A stretch of DNA of 64,000 bases from Flavobacterium sharifuzzamanii (GCF_003254585.1 NZ_QJGZ01000036.1:248001-312000); one strand, 5' to 3'; shown: positions 34,285 through 43,514, numbered from the stretch's first letter. The notes: generated by a model not told the origin, from the letters alone. Numbers and translations: made by a program.

Positions 34285-36732
34285 TTAGATATTTCCAATT
34301 CTAATTACATCCGCAAAAATTCCTGATGCTGTTACTGCTGCTCCTGCACCAGCTCCTTTGATTAATAAAGGCTGATCTACGTAACGATCTGTGTAGAAAA
34401 GCACGATATTATCTTTTCCTTCTAAATTGTAGAAAGGATGATCTTTTGGAATGAATTGCAGGCCAACGCTCGCTTTTCCGTTTTCGAATTGCGCTACGTA
34501 TTTCAATCTTGAATCTTTGGTTAAAGCTTCTTTATAAATACCTTCAAAATGAGAAGCATGTTTGATTAACGAAGCAAAGAAATCTTCGTTGTTTGTTGTA
34601 GCTAAACATTCCGCTGGCAGGAACGATTCGTTTGCAATGGCGTCAATATCCATTTCGTAACCGCTTTCGCGAATTAGGATTAGGATTTTACGCGCTACGT
34701 CGATTCCGCTTAAGTCAATTTTTGGATCTGGTTCTGTGAATCCCTGAACTCCGGCTTCTTTTACCACATCGTGGAAAGAGTTGTTTTCGTCAAAATTGTT
34801 GAAAATAAAGTTCAAACTTCCAGATAAAACTGCTTGAATTTTATGCACTTTATCTCCAGATGCAATCAGATTTTTTACTGTGTCGATAATTGGCAATCCC
34901 GCGCCAACATTCGTTTCAAATAAGAAAGGAGCATTGTATTGACGAGATAAGCTTTTTAGTTTTTTATAATTGTCGTAAGCAGAAGAACAAGCAATTTTAT
35001 TACAAGTTACAACGGCAATGCTTTCTTTTAAGAATTTCTCGTAAGCTTCAGAAACCGTTGCATTTGCAGTGATGTCTACGAAAATACTGTTACGTAAATT
35101 CAGTTCTTTTGCCTTTTTGATAAATTCTTCAATGCTTGCTGGTTGACCTTCGCTTAAAGCGGCATCCCAATTTTTTAAAGAAATTCCGTCTTCATCAAAT
35201 ACCATTTTTCTAGAATTAGACAAAGCAATTACGCGAACGTTGATCTTTAAATTATCTTTTAAGAACTTTCTTTGGTTGTGAATCTGCTCGATGAATTTTT
35301 CACCCACATTTCCAACTCCCATTACAAATAAGTTTAGCTGTTTTGTGTTTTCTTCGAAGAAGTTTTCGTGTAAAGTATTCAGTGCTTTTTTAACGTCTCT
35401 TTCGTTAATTACAGTCGAAATGTTTCTTTCAGAAGCACCTTGCGCGATTGCACGAATGTTTACGTTGTTTTTTCCTAAAGTGCTGAACATTCTTCCGCTT
35501 AGACCTTGGTGATTTTTCATGTTTTCACCCACTAGAGCAATAATGCAAAGGTCTTTTTCTACATAACAAGGATCGATTTTGTTTTGTGAAATTTCGATTT
35601 CAAAAGCTCTATTAATCGCAGCTTCGGCATTATCAGCATCCGAATTTAAAATTCCGATACAAATTGAATGCTCAGAAGAAGCTTGAGTAATAAAAATAAC
35701 GTTGATTTTTTCCTGAGACAATACTTCGAATAATCTTCTTGACGAACCTGCAACTCCGATCATTCCTGGACCTTCAAGAGTTAAAAGCGAAATATGATCG
35801 ATATGGCTAATTCCTTTTACAACAGTATCTTTCGATGAAACCTGATTCGAAATTAAAGTTCCCTCAGCTTCTGGTTCAAAAGTATTTTTGATTAAAATTG
35901 GAATGTTTTTTCTTAAAACTGGCTGAATCGTTGGCGGATACAACACTTTTGCACCAAAGTGAGACAATTCCATCGCTTCTTGATAAGAAATATTTGCAAT
36001 TGGCTGTGCTTGTTTTACAATTTTTGGGTTTGCAGTAAACATTCCGTTTACGTCTGTCCAGATTTCCAATTGTTCCGCATTGATTGCTCCAGCGATAATA
36101 GCTGCAGTGTAATCTGAACCTCCACGTCCTAAAGTCGAAGTAATTCCGTCAAGAGTCTGTGCAATAAATCCAGGCATGATATTGATTTTCGCTTCATTCG
36201 AACCAAAATATTCCTGAATTAATTTATTAGAAACTTCGAAGTTAACAACAGCTTTTCCGAAGTTATTATCTGTTTTAATTAATTCTCGGCTGTCTTTGTA
36301 AACCGCATCTTTACTGATTTGCTGATATGCCTGAGCAATAATGAATGACGATAGCAATTCTCCAAAACTTAAAATAGTATCGGCAGTTCTTGGAGATAAT
36401 TCGCCAAGCAAGAAACAGCCGTCCAATAAAGTTTCTAAATGGTTGATGATTCTTTTTACGTGGCTCAACAAACTGCTTTGTTCGCTTACCGGAATCAGTT
36501 CTTTAAGTGTGTCAAGGTGTTTTTTCTCGATTTCAGCCACAACTTCTCTAAAGCTTTCGTCATTTGCCGCTGCTTTTGCGGCTGCCAATTGCAGTAAATC
36601 TGTTACTTTGCTTAAAGCAGAAACTACTACAACTAATTGATCTTGTTTTGCTTTTTGGTTTACAATGTCGAGAACGAGTTTTATATTTTGAGCATTGGCA
36701 ACCGAAGTTCCGCCAAATTTTAATACTTTCAT
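34285..36732 (-). CDS. thrA: Bifunctional aspartate kinase/homoserine dehydrogenase
   Basis: An 815-residue fusion that catalyses the first and third steps of the threonine pathway. The aspartate kinase starts KFGGTSVANAQN, with GRGGSDYTAAII and VNGMFTANPK. Two ACT-type regulatory parts lie at about 300-460 (SLLTLEGPGMIGVAG, IALVGENMKNHQGLSG), where threonine feedback acts in relatives. The homoserine dehydrogenase part starts VMGVGNVGEKF (Rossmann) and contains NVGAGLPIIDT and TEPDPKIDLSG. It heads the thrA-thrB-thrC cluster, preceded by the leader peptide at 36917-37021. Confidence 0.95.
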   Translation of the reverse strand: MKVLKFGGTSVANAQNIKLVLDIVNQKAKQDQLVVVVSALSKVTDLLQLAAAKAAANDESFREVVAEIEKKHLDTLKELIPVSEQSSLLSHVKRIINHLETLLDGCFLLGELSPRTADTILSFGELLSSFIIAQAYQQISKDAVYKDSRELIKTDNNFGKAVVNFEVSNKLIQEYFGSNEAKINIMPGFIAQTLDGITSTLGRGGSDYTAAIIAGAINAEQLEIWTDVNGMFTANPKIVKQAQPIANISYQEAMELSHFGAKVLYPPTIQPVLRKNIPILIKNTFEPEAEGTLISNQVSSKDTVVKGISHIDHISLLTLEGPGMIGVAGSSRRLFEVLSQEKINVIFITQASSEHSICIGILNSDADNAEAAINRAFEIEISQNKIDPCYVEKDLCIIALVGENMKNHQGLSGRMFSTLGKNNVNIRAIAQGASERNISTVINERDVKKALNTLHENFFEENTKQLNLFVMGVGNVGEKFIEQIHNQRKFLKDNLKINVRVIALSNSRKMVFDEDGISLKNWDAALSEGQPASIEEFIKKAKELNLRNSIFVDITANATVSEAYEKFLKESIAVVTCNKIACSSAYDNYKKLKSLSRQYNAPFLFETNVGAGLPIIDTVKNLIASGDKVHKIQAVLSGSLNFIFNNFDENNSFHDVVKEAGVQGFTEPDPKIDLSGIDVARKILILIRESGYEMDIDAIANESFLPAECLATTNNEDFFASLIKHASHFEGIYKEALTKDSRLKYVAQFENGKASVGLQFIPKDHPFYNLEGKDNIVLFYTDRYVDQPLLIKGAGAGAAVTASGIFADVIRIGNI

Positions 36733-36748
36733 TTTATGTGATATTTTT

Positions 36749-36830
36749 TAATAAGGTGCAAAGGTTTTGAGTAACAAAGGTTCAAAGGTTATCAACTGTG
36801 AACTGAAACTGAAAACTGCGACTTTTTTTT
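36749..36830. repeat. AAAGGTTC and CTGAAAACTG repeats before thrA
   Basis: A block with GGTGCAAAGG, CAAAGGTTCAAAGG (about 36753-36788) and GTGAACTGAAACTGAAAACT (36799-36818) lies between the thr leader peptide and thrA. Related blocks are at 3.99, 59.95 and 60.07 kb. It lengthens the leader but does not code. Confidence 0.6.
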
Positions 36831-36916
36831 GTAAATGTTTTTTATGTATCCAATAACTCTCTTCTTTCAAGAAAAAAGTATAGGTAACCTAGGATTATAT
36901 GTAAAAATGTATACCC

Positions 36917-37021
36917 CTAAGGGGTAGTAGTTGTTGTAGTAGTAATAATGGTAGCAGCAATTGCAACTCCTGTTTGAGCTGTAATAATTGTAGATTGATA
37001 TTTTATGCTGTTACTTTTCAT
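36917..37021 (-). CDS. thrL: Threonine operon leader peptide, 34 residues
   Basis: On the minus strand, ATG at 37021 opens a 34-codon ORF ending at TAG (36919-36917). Near its end it reads TIITTTTTTTP: Thr24, Ile25-Ile26, then seven Thr, ten regulatory residues in a row. This is the layout of E. coli thrL, in which Thr/Ile starvation stalls ribosomes and prevents attenuation. An ACCCC/GGGGT hairpin lies at the stop codon. thrA starts 184 bases downstream. The peptide is too short for ORF filters but its composition is very unlikely by chance. The attenuator terminator itself is not clear. Confidence 0.85.
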   Translation of the reverse strand: MKSNSIKYQSTIITAQTGVAIAATIITTTTTTTP

Positions 37022-37375
37022 TTTTGATTTTTCAAAAGTACAGCTTTTTGCAAGAGTTAAAAACCCAAAAAGCTTTTTTACGAATATTTTAATAATTCAA
37101 ATCTCTATAAATCAATATTGAGTATTTGTTAAAATTGAATATGTTAAATTGATGTTTTGACATATTTTGAACAGCTATTTTTATAGATTAAACCTTTGCA
37201 AAGGATTGATGTCTAGCTTAAAAAGACATGAAAAACGGGTAAAAAAGAGATGTTTTGATTTGAATAGCGATTTAAAGTATGTTAAGAGCTTTTATAGAAA
37301 TCTTAATTATTGTGATAAAATGTTGCTTTTTAATATTGATTTGTTGAATTTTGGCGTTTAAAATTTACAATCATC
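37022..37375. other. Divergent spacer thr leader-hutH
   Basis: A 354-bp AT-rich spacer with the thr promoter on the minus strand. A weak hutH -7-like GAATTTTG lies at 37346-37353. A 64-codon plus-strand ORF starting with TTG inside it is not convincing. Confidence 0.5.
37033..37040 (-). promoter_or_regulatory. -7 box of the threonine operon
   Basis: TACTTTTG on the minus strand ends 11 bases before the leader ATG. A TTG occurs upstream but not at a good -33 distance. The transcript would have a very short 5' end before the leader peptide. Confidence 0.45.
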
Positions 37376-38890
37376 ATGAGAGAGATCCATTATATAAGTT
37401 CGGAAACGATTACTTTAGAAACATTACAAGAAATTTTAAGCCAAAATAAAATACTTGAATTATCTGAAGAAGCTAAAGTAAATGTTCAGAAATGCCGCGA
37501 TTATTTAGATAAGAAAATGGCATCGCATACTGCACCAATTTACGGTATCAATACAGGTTTCGGATCTTTATATAGTGTGAAAATCTCTAACGAGAATTTA
37601 TCTAAGCTTCAAGAAAACTTAGTAAAATCGCACTCTTGCGGAACTGGCGAGGAAGTTCCTGCTGAAATTGTAAAAATGATGTTGTTGCTTAAAATTCAAT
37701 CTTTAAGCTATGGACATTCAGGAGTTCAATTGATTACTTTACAGCGTTTGGTTGACTTTTACAATAATGATATTCTTCCAATAATATATACTCAAGGTTC
37801 ACTTGGAGCTTCTGGAGATTTAGCGCCTTTGGCACATTTGTCTTTACCTTTAATAGGAGAGGGAGTTGTTCTTTTTGAAGGAAAAAAAGTGGCTTCTGCC
37901 GAAATTTTGAAGCAGTTTAATTGGGAACCAATCGTTTTGCAGTCAAAAGAAGGTTTGGCTTTATTGAACGGAACTCAGTTTATGAGCGCTTACGGAGCCC
38001 ACATTTTAATTAAAGCTTATAAATATTCGTATTTGGCAGATTTAATCGGAACTATCTCTTTAGAAGGTTTTGATGGAAGAATTGAGCCATTTAACGAATT
38101 GATACATTATATACGTCCGCACAAAGGACAAATCGTAACTGCACAAAGAATTACAGAATTCTTAGACGGAAGCGAAATTATCACTCAAGAAAAGAAACAC
38201 GTTCAAGACCCTTATTCTTTCCGTTGCATGCCACAGGTTCACGGAGCTTCAAAAGATGCAATTGATTATGTTAGAAAAGTATTCAAAACAGAAATCAATT
38301 CGGTAACTGATAATCCTAATATATTTATAGAAGCCGATCAGATTATTTCTGGAGGAAATTTCCACGGACAGCCTTTAGCTTTGGCTTTAGATTTTATGGC
38401 AATTGCTTTGGCCGAATTAGGAAGTATTTCTGAAAGAAGAACGTATCAACTGATTTCTGGTTTACGTAATCTACCAGCATTTTTGGTTGATAATCCAGGA
38501 TTGAATTCAGGTTTCATGATTCCGCAATATACTGCAGCAAGTATTGCAAGTCAAAACAAGCAATTAGCGACACCTGCTAGTATCGATAGTATAGTTTCAA
38601 GTAACGGTCAGGAAGATCACGTGAGCATGGGAGCAAACGGAGCTACAAAAGCCTTACGTGTTTTAGATAATCTAGGGCGTATTTTGGCTATTGAATTGTT
38701 GAATGCATCACAAGCAATTGCTTACAGAGAGCCTTTAAAATCAAGTGATTTTATCGAAATGTTCTTAAACAGTTATAGAGAAGTGGTGCCTTTGGTAAAA
38801 GAAGACAGAATCTTACATAATGACATAGAAAACACGGTGTTATTCCTTGAGAGTTTTCAAATTGAAAACGATTTGTTAACAATGGCTTAA
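37376..38890 (+). CDS. hutH: Histidine ammonia-lyase
   Basis: HutH deaminates histidine to urocanate. The 504-residue protein forms the MIO cofactor from Ala145-Ser146-Gly147 (GSLGASGDLAPL). NLVKSHSCGTGEE (Ser85-His86) matches the HAL substrate region rather than tyrosine or phenylalanine lyases. GLALLNGTQF, QDPYSFRCMPQVHGA and SVTDNP are further family motifs. hutU, hutI and hutG are not in the window, so this is an isolated hut gene. The DUF47-PiT genes follow in the same direction, with a promoter box between. Confidence 0.93.
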   Translation: MREIHYISSETITLETLQEILSQNKILELSEEAKVNVQKCRDYLDKKMASHTAPIYGINTGFGSLYSVKISNENLSKLQENLVKSHSCGTGEEVPAEIVKMMLLLKIQSLSYGHSGVQLITLQRLVDFYNNDILPIIYTQGSLGASGDLAPLAHLSLPLIGEGVVLFEGKKVASAEILKQFNWEPIVLQSKEGLALLNGTQFMSAYGAHILIKAYKYSYLADLIGTISLEGFDGRIEPFNELIHYIRPHKGQIVTAQRITEFLDGSEIITQEKKHVQDPYSFRCMPQVHGASKDAIDYVRKVFKTEINSVTDNPNIFIEADQIISGGNFHGQPLALALDFMAIALAELGSISERRTYQLISGLRNLPAFLVDNPGLNSGFMIPQYTAASIASQNKQLATPASIDSIVSSNGQEDHVSMGANGATKALRVLDNLGRILAIELLNASQAIAYREPLKSSDFIEMFLNSYREVVPLVKEDRILHNDIENTVLFLESFQIENDLLTMA

Positions 38891-38912
38891 CACTGAAACG
38901 TGTTATTGAAGG

Positions 38913-38920
38913 TAATTTTG
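38913..38920 (+). promoter_or_regulatory. -7 box for the DUF47-PiT unit
   Basis: TAATTTTG lies 19 bases before the ATG of the DUF47 gene, after the hutH stop, implying its own promoter. Confidence 0.45.
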
Positions 38921-38939
38921 CACTATCAAAAATAAAACA

Positions 38940-39584
38940 ATGTCAATAAACAGTATTTTCCAATTTTTAGTGCCGAAAGACAAAAAATTCTTTCCACTTT
39001 TTGAAGAGGCTTCTAGCAATTTAATTGAATTAGCTTCTAACTTACACGAAGCTGTAAATTTACCATTAAAAGAAAGAGAAATTCTTTTTCAAAAGATTGA
39101 CGAATTAGAACAAAAAGGAGAAGACATTACTCGTCAGACTAACTTAGAGTTGAGCAGAAACTTTATTACTCCGTTTGATAGAGAAGACATTCACACGTTA
39201 ATTACTTCAATTGACAACGTTGCAGATTACCTTCACGGTGCATCTAGCCGTATGAGATTGTATCAAGTTGATAAGATTACAAAATCTATCAGAAAGATGA
39301 CAGAAATCAACCTTGAAGCTTGTCAAAACATTGACAGTGCAGTAAAAGAGTTGAGAAACTTACAAAACTTTAAAGTTATTAAAGATGCGTGTGCTAGAAT
39401 TAACAAACTAGAAAACAAATCTGATAACGTTTATAACAAAGCAGTTTTTGAAATTTTTGAAAACGAAACAGACGCTAAAAATATTATTAAATATAAAGAA
39501 GTGTTATCTGTTTTAGAATCAGCAACAGACAAATGTAAGAGTGTTGCGAACATACTAGAATCTATTTCTGTAAAACATTCTTAA
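38940..39584 (+). CDS. DUF47-family PhoU-like phosphate transport regulator
   Basis: A 214-residue, fully helical protein, with FFPLFEEASSNLIELASNL, GEDITRQTNLELSRNFITPFDREDI and a C-terminal ATDKCKSVANILESISVKHS. The E-x-x-x-D/D-x-x-T patterns resemble metal-binding PhoU-type bundles. DUF47 proteins are coded next to PiT transporters and are thought to control them. The PiT gene starts 30 bases after the stop, so the pair is a transcription unit. Confidence 0.9.
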   Translation: MSINSIFQFLVPKDKKFFPLFEEASSNLIELASNLHEAVNLPLKEREILFQKIDELEQKGEDITRQTNLELSRNFITPFDREDIHTLITSIDNVADYLHGASSRMRLYQVDKITKSIRKMTEINLEACQNIDSAVKELRNLQNFKVIKDACARINKLENKSDNVYNKAVFEIFENETDAKNIIKYKEVLSVLESATDKCKSVANILESISVKHS

Positions 39585-39614
39585 TTCAATCTTTCAATCT
39601 GAAGTTATAATCTT

Positions 39615-40958
39615 ATGACTATACTTATATTAATTATAGTACTTGCCTTAATTTTTGATTACATCAATGGTTTTCATGATGCGGCAAATGCTATAGCGAC
39701 TGTTGTTGCAACAAAGGTTTTGACACCTTTTCAGGCGGTAGTCTGGGCAGCATTTTTTAACTTTCTGGCGTATTGGGTTTTCGGATTTGGTGTTGCAGAT
39801 ACTGTTGCTAAAACAGCACACACCATGGAGATTAACTTAGTTGTTATTTTAGCTGGAGTTATTGCTGCAATCTGTTGGAATCTATTGACTTGGTGGTTAG
39901 GAATTCCTTCAAGTTCTTCACATACATTAATTGGAGGTTTTGCTGGAGCTGCAGTAGCGCATGCTATCGCTGTACACGGATTTTCTGGTTATGTTGGAGA
40001 AGATGGAGCAACTCACTACTGGTATGAAATTGTAAGCTGGTATAAGGCTGGTAAAGATGGTGGAATGCCTTCGGGGGTTCTTATTATCATTGCATTTATC
40101 GTTTTAGCACCATTAATTGGAGCGCTTGCTTCTTATTTAATTTCGATTTGGCTTTTAAATGCTTCTCGTAAAACAATTGGGCCTAAAGTCTTTACTGTAG
40201 CTTTAATGATTGCTACTGTTGTTTTCGTATACTATCAGATGGTTTCTTATGACGAAATTCTAGAACACGGAAAACCTCGTTTTGAATCTCATTTTTGGAG
40301 TGTAGTATTCGATTCTCATAATATTAAATGGTTCTTAGTTGCATTCATTGTCTTAACTGTAAGCGGATTTTGTTTAATATTCAGTAGTTTAAATCTTCAT
40401 CAGGCCGATGCTGCTTTAAAGAAAATGCAGTTATTGTCTTCTGCGGCATTTAGTTTAGGTCACGGAGGAAACGATTCTCAAAAAGTAATGGGTATTATTG
40501 CTGCAGCTGTAGCGGTTTATATCAATACAAACCCAGGAGTTCATATGGATGCTTGGTTAGATGTTGTGCTTCCTAATGACGACGCAGGTATTAAAGGTGT
40601 AATGCCAAGTTGGATTCCTCTTGCGTGTTATTCTGCGATTGCTGCGGGAACTTTAAGCGGTGGATGGAAAATTGTGAAAACAATGGGTTCTAAAATCACT
40701 AAAGTAAGTTCATTTGAAGGTGTTGCTGCTGAAACAGCTGGAGCTTTGACACTTTACTTTACAGAGCACTTAAAAATTCCAGTAAGTACAACGCATACGA
40801 TTACAGGATCTATTATTGGAGTTGGATTAACAAAACGTGTTTCTGCCGTTAGATGGGGAGTTACAGTAAGTTTAATCTGGGCTTGGATCTTAACTATTCC
40901 AATTTCAGCTTTATTAGCAGGTTTGGTTTACTTTGTTTTGAGCGTGTTTATTTCGTAA
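39615..40958 (+). CDS. PiT-family low-affinity inorganic phosphate transporter
   Basis: A 447-residue inner-membrane protein with about 10-12 transmembrane segments. The two PiT signatures are visible: GFHDAANAIATVVATKVLTP (N-half) and FSLGHGGNDSQKVMGIIAA (C-half). Each half also has a SSSHTLIGGF or STTHTITGSI motif. It takes up phosphate with H+ or Na+; which ion is not clear from the sequence. It is paired with the DUF47 gene. Confidence 0.94.
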   Translation: MTILILIIVLALIFDYINGFHDAANAIATVVATKVLTPFQAVVWAAFFNFLAYWVFGFGVADTVAKTAHTMEINLVVILAGVIAAICWNLLTWWLGIPSSSSHTLIGGFAGAAVAHAIAVHGFSGYVGEDGATHYWYEIVSWYKAGKDGGMPSGVLIIIAFIVLAPLIGALASYLISIWLLNASRKTIGPKVFTVALMIATVVFVYYQMVSYDEILEHGKPRFESHFWSVVFDSHNIKWFLVAFIVLTVSGFCLIFSSLNLHQADAALKKMQLLSSAAFSLGHGGNDSQKVMGIIAAAVAVYINTNPGVHMDAWLDVVLPNDDAGIKGVMPSWIPLACYSAIAAGTLSGGWKIVKTMGSKITKVSSFEGVAAETAGALTLYFTEHLKIPVSTTHTITGSIIGVGLTKRVSAVRWGVTVSLIWAWILTIPISALLAGLVYFVLSVFIS

Positions 40959-41010
40959 TAAGATGATTTTTATAAAATGTGATAAGTTATAATTCACATT
41001 TTTAAATATA

Positions 41011-41050
41011 AAAAAGAGGCTAGTTTCTACAGAAACTAGCCTCTTTTTTA
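41011..41050 (+). terminator. Strong terminator after the phosphate transporter gene
   Basis: An 18-bp perfect stem (AAAAAGAGGCTAGTTTCT with its inverse) around a two-base loop, ending in Ts. It is the longest simple terminator in the window. Confidence 0.95.
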
Positions 41051-41193
41051 TGTCTATTAGAAAATAAAAAAATGTCCTAAACTACCACATTTAAAACTTT
41101 TATTGCCTAATAAAAGAATCTATTAAAAAGACCTTTGCAAATTATTTATTCACATAATTAGCTGCGATAACAATTTTTAAAAAGACTTAAGAA

Positions 41194-41826
41194 ATGGAAA
41201 AAATTTTTGAAAATCCAATGATTTTTAATGGAGAAGATGATAATGTAGTACTTGTTTATGGTGATTTTATTGTTGGTAAAATTACCTCAGCAATAAGCGA
41301 TGTATGCATTGGCAATATAAATAAAGAAGTTTTTGATGGTTCTGGATTTGATTCGATTATTAAAATAAAAGAAGTTTTTGAATATGAGTTTGAACCAGAT
41401 ATCGATTCTCATATAATGTTTGGAGTAAAAAACAGCGAAGGCAAATCGTATGTTACAATTGATTTTCAGAACGCAGAGGTTGCGAAAGAAGCTGAAAAAT
41501 TGATTAAAGAACAATTTAAAAGACTAGGTTTTAAAAGAGAAGAAAAACAACTTACTGCCACTCAGGCTGCTGTTACTCCAGGATTAATAACTTTATTTAT
41601 AGCAATCGTAGGAGGTTTGTTTACTTGGTTTGCATACGGTCTTCAAGACTATGAATCACAACGAACGAGAGTGGTAAAATGGTACGTTTATATTTTTGTA
41701 AAGATTGCAAAAGCGGTTGGTTATTATCCTTTTTTAATCATAACAGTTCTGTTGACCATAGCTTGCTTATTTTGGGTGGTTAAAAGAATGGCAAATCCGC
41801 CTTTTAAGATTAGTGCTGTGAAATAA
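41194..41826 (+). CDS. Hypothetical protein with two C-terminal membrane segments
   Basis: A 210-residue protein without a known family. Residues 1-120 are soluble and mixed alpha/beta (VVLVYGDFIVGKITSAISD, SYVTIDFQNAEVAKEAEKL). Two hydrophobic segments follow, at about 130-150 (VTPGLITLFIAIVGGLFTWFAYG) and 175-195 (YYPFLIITVLLTIACLFWVV), with a short basic tail. The N-terminal part lacks a signal peptide, so the membrane anchor is C-terminal. It is a single gene between two terminators. Confidence 0.75.
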   Translation: MEKIFENPMIFNGEDDNVVLVYGDFIVGKITSAISDVCIGNINKEVFDGSGFDSIIKIKEVFEYEFEPDIDSHIMFGVKNSEGKSYVTIDFQNAEVAKEAEKLIKEQFKRLGFKREEKQLTATQAAVTPGLITLFIAIVGGLFTWFAYGLQDYESQRTRVVKWYVYIFVKIAKAVGYYPFLIITVLLTIACLFWVVKRMANPPFKISAVK

Positions 41827-41836
41827 TTTGCAAAAG

Positions 41837-41868
41837 CCGATTTCAAATTTGAAATCGGTTTTTTTTTG
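41837..41868 (+). terminator. Terminator after the 41.2-kb gene
   Basis: The 22-bp perfect palindrome (41837-41858, CCGATTTC... and its inverse) is followed by eight or more Ts. Confidence 0.9.
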
Positions 41869-41943
41869 TTTTAATTTGTTTTAATTTGTTTTAAAGTAAA
41901 AGTATAAAAGCTTTTAGAGGTTATGTTAACAACCCATTTTGTA

Positions 41944-41951
41944 TACTTTTG
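41944..41951 (+). promoter_or_regulatory. -7 box of the WG-repeat gene
   Basis: TACTTTTG lies 22 bases before the ATG. No good TTG at the -33 distance was seen. Confidence 0.4.
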
Positions 41952-41973
41952 TTGATAGTCTAATTTTTTTTAA

Positions 41974-42972
41974 ATGATGAAGAGAATAATTGTATTGGTT
42001 TTAATGCTGATTGTAAAAACTGGTTTTGCTCAATCAAAAGAAAAGGCTTTTAAATATGGTTTTGTCGATCAGACAGGAAAAGAAATAGTTCCTTGCAAAT
42101 ACGACGATATTGTTGCTTTCGAGAATGGTTTTGCCGTTGTAAAATTAAAAGGCAAAAGTGGCGTAGTTGATAAAACCGGAAAAGAAGTTATTCGCTGTAT
42201 TTATGATGAAATACAGAATAAAAAGAATTGGATAATAGTAAGCAATAAAAATGCTAAAGCTCAGTATTTGGTTAAATCTTCCGATGTTTTACTCACTAAA
42301 AAATACGATGAAGCAAAAACTTTGTCACATGAAATAACTGCTGTAAAACTGAATAATAAATGGGGGTTTATAGATGTGGTTGGAGAAGAAATAACTCCAA
42401 AATATGACGAAATAATTGACTTTGCAGATCGATTTGCAGTTGTGAAACTAAATGGAAAATATGGGATTGTAGATCAGATTGGGAAAGAGGTTGTTTTTCC
42501 AATTTATGATCAAGTTCAAAATTTTAAAGAAGGTTTTGCAGTAGTAGAATCTAATAATAAGTTTGGAGTAATTAGTGAAGAGGGGAAAATTGTAGTTCCT
42601 ATTAAGTACGATATGAATTTTTATTTTAAGGATAATGTATCAATTGTAAAGCAGGAAAATAAATATGGTATTTTGGATAACGAAGGAAAAGAAATCGTGC
42701 CAATACAATACGATTTTATGGTTTTAAATGATGAATTAATTCAGGTAAAATCAGGTGATAAATACGGATTGATTGATAAAACAGGAAAAGAAGTTGCTCC
42801 AATTAAATATGATGCAATTGAATCTTTTAAAGACGGAATTGCCGTGATAAAGTCGGACGGAAAATATGGTTTTATTGATAAAGAAGGAAAAGAAATCGTA
42901 ACACCGAAATATGAAAAAGCAGATGATTTTAAAGATGGTTTAGGTGCTGTTAGAATTCAAGTCGGAAAATAA
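41974..42972 (+). CDS. Exported WG-repeat protein
   Basis: A 332-residue protein with a signal peptide (about 1-20, ending GFAQ). The whole mature part is about eight WG repeats of roughly 33 residues, with a consensus (Y/W)G(F/L/I)(I/V)D(K/Q)xGKE(I/V)VPxKYD...(F/L)xxGxAVVKxNGK; the second repeat is expanded and degenerate. WG repeats form small beta modules in surface or binding proteins, and no enzymatic role is implied. Its stop is two bases from the convergent DUF421 stop. Confidence 0.9.
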   Translation: MMKRIIVLVLMLIVKTGFAQSKEKAFKYGFVDQTGKEIVPCKYDDIVAFENGFAVVKLKGKSGVVDKTGKEVIRCIYDEIQNKKNWIIVSNKNAKAQYLVKSSDVLLTKKYDEAKTLSHEITAVKLNNKWGFIDVVGEEITPKYDEIIDFADRFAVVKLNGKYGIVDQIGKEVVFPIYDQVQNFKEGFAVVESNNKFGVISEEGKIVVPIKYDMNFYFKDNVSIVKQENKYGILDNEGKEIVPIQYDFMVLNDELIQVKSGDKYGLIDKTGKEVAPIKYDAIESFKDGIAVIKSDGKYGFIDKEGKEIVTPKYEKADDFKDGLGAVRIQVGK

Positions 42973-42974
42973 AA

Positions 42975-43493
42975 TCAAAACTTTTGAAGATTCTTATGAT
43001 TGTGTTTTCGTTTGTAATGCGTTTGTTTAAGATGTTTTTGATCTTTCGAAATGATGCTTATTGTTCCGTCAATTTCAAGCATGGCGAGTTTAATATCGGT
43101 TAAATGTTCTAAGCCATGTTCACGAGCGGCTTCTTTTAATTCTTCGTGCGGAACATCTAATCTGCTTAAAGTTTTAAAATCTAATATACCGTCATGAATT
43201 AAGATTTCGGGTTTGTCAAGTAGTAAATCGCCAAGAGTTTTGAATCTCTTTGTCAGCTTCTTAATAGCAAAGTTGATCGAAAACAAAACCAATGCTGCGA
43301 TTAGTCCTCCGATTAAACTTGTGTCAGGACCAACCATCGCATTTTGGACAGAGTTGCTTATTAATAAAATAAGGATAATATCGGCAGTATTTAATTGCGA
43401 AAGTTCTTTTTTGCCAAAAACGCGAAGCGCAATTGTCATGAAGAAATAAACGGCAACACTTCGAATAATTATATCTAAATAAGGAAAAGTCAT
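42975..43493 (-). CDS. DUF421/YetF-family membrane protein
   Basis: A 172-residue protein with three N-terminal transmembrane helices (YLDIIIRSVAVYFFMTIALRVFGKKEL, IILILLISNSVQNAMVG, LIGGLIAALVLFSINFAI) and a soluble C-terminal domain (ILIHDGILDFKTLSRLDVPHEELKEAAREHG...DGTISIISK). This is the YetF plan. The family is linked to spore or cell-envelope traits in Bacillus, but the function is unsettled. It is convergent with the WG gene. Confidence 0.88.
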   Translation of the reverse strand: MTFPYLDIIIRSVAVYFFMTIALRVFGKKELSQLNTADIILILLISNSVQNAMVGPDTSLIGGLIAALVLFSINFAIKKLTKRFKTLGDLLLDKPEILIHDGILDFKTLSRLDVPHEELKEAAREHGLEHLTDIKLAMLEIDGTISIISKDQKHLKQTHYKRKHNHKNLQKF

Positions 43494-43514
43494 GTTTTTT
43501 ATTTTAAAATTAAA

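Noticed and set aside
37167..37361. 64-codon ORF before hutH
   Set aside because: It starts with TTG, is basic and aromatic with no domain, and lies in the hutH promoter region.
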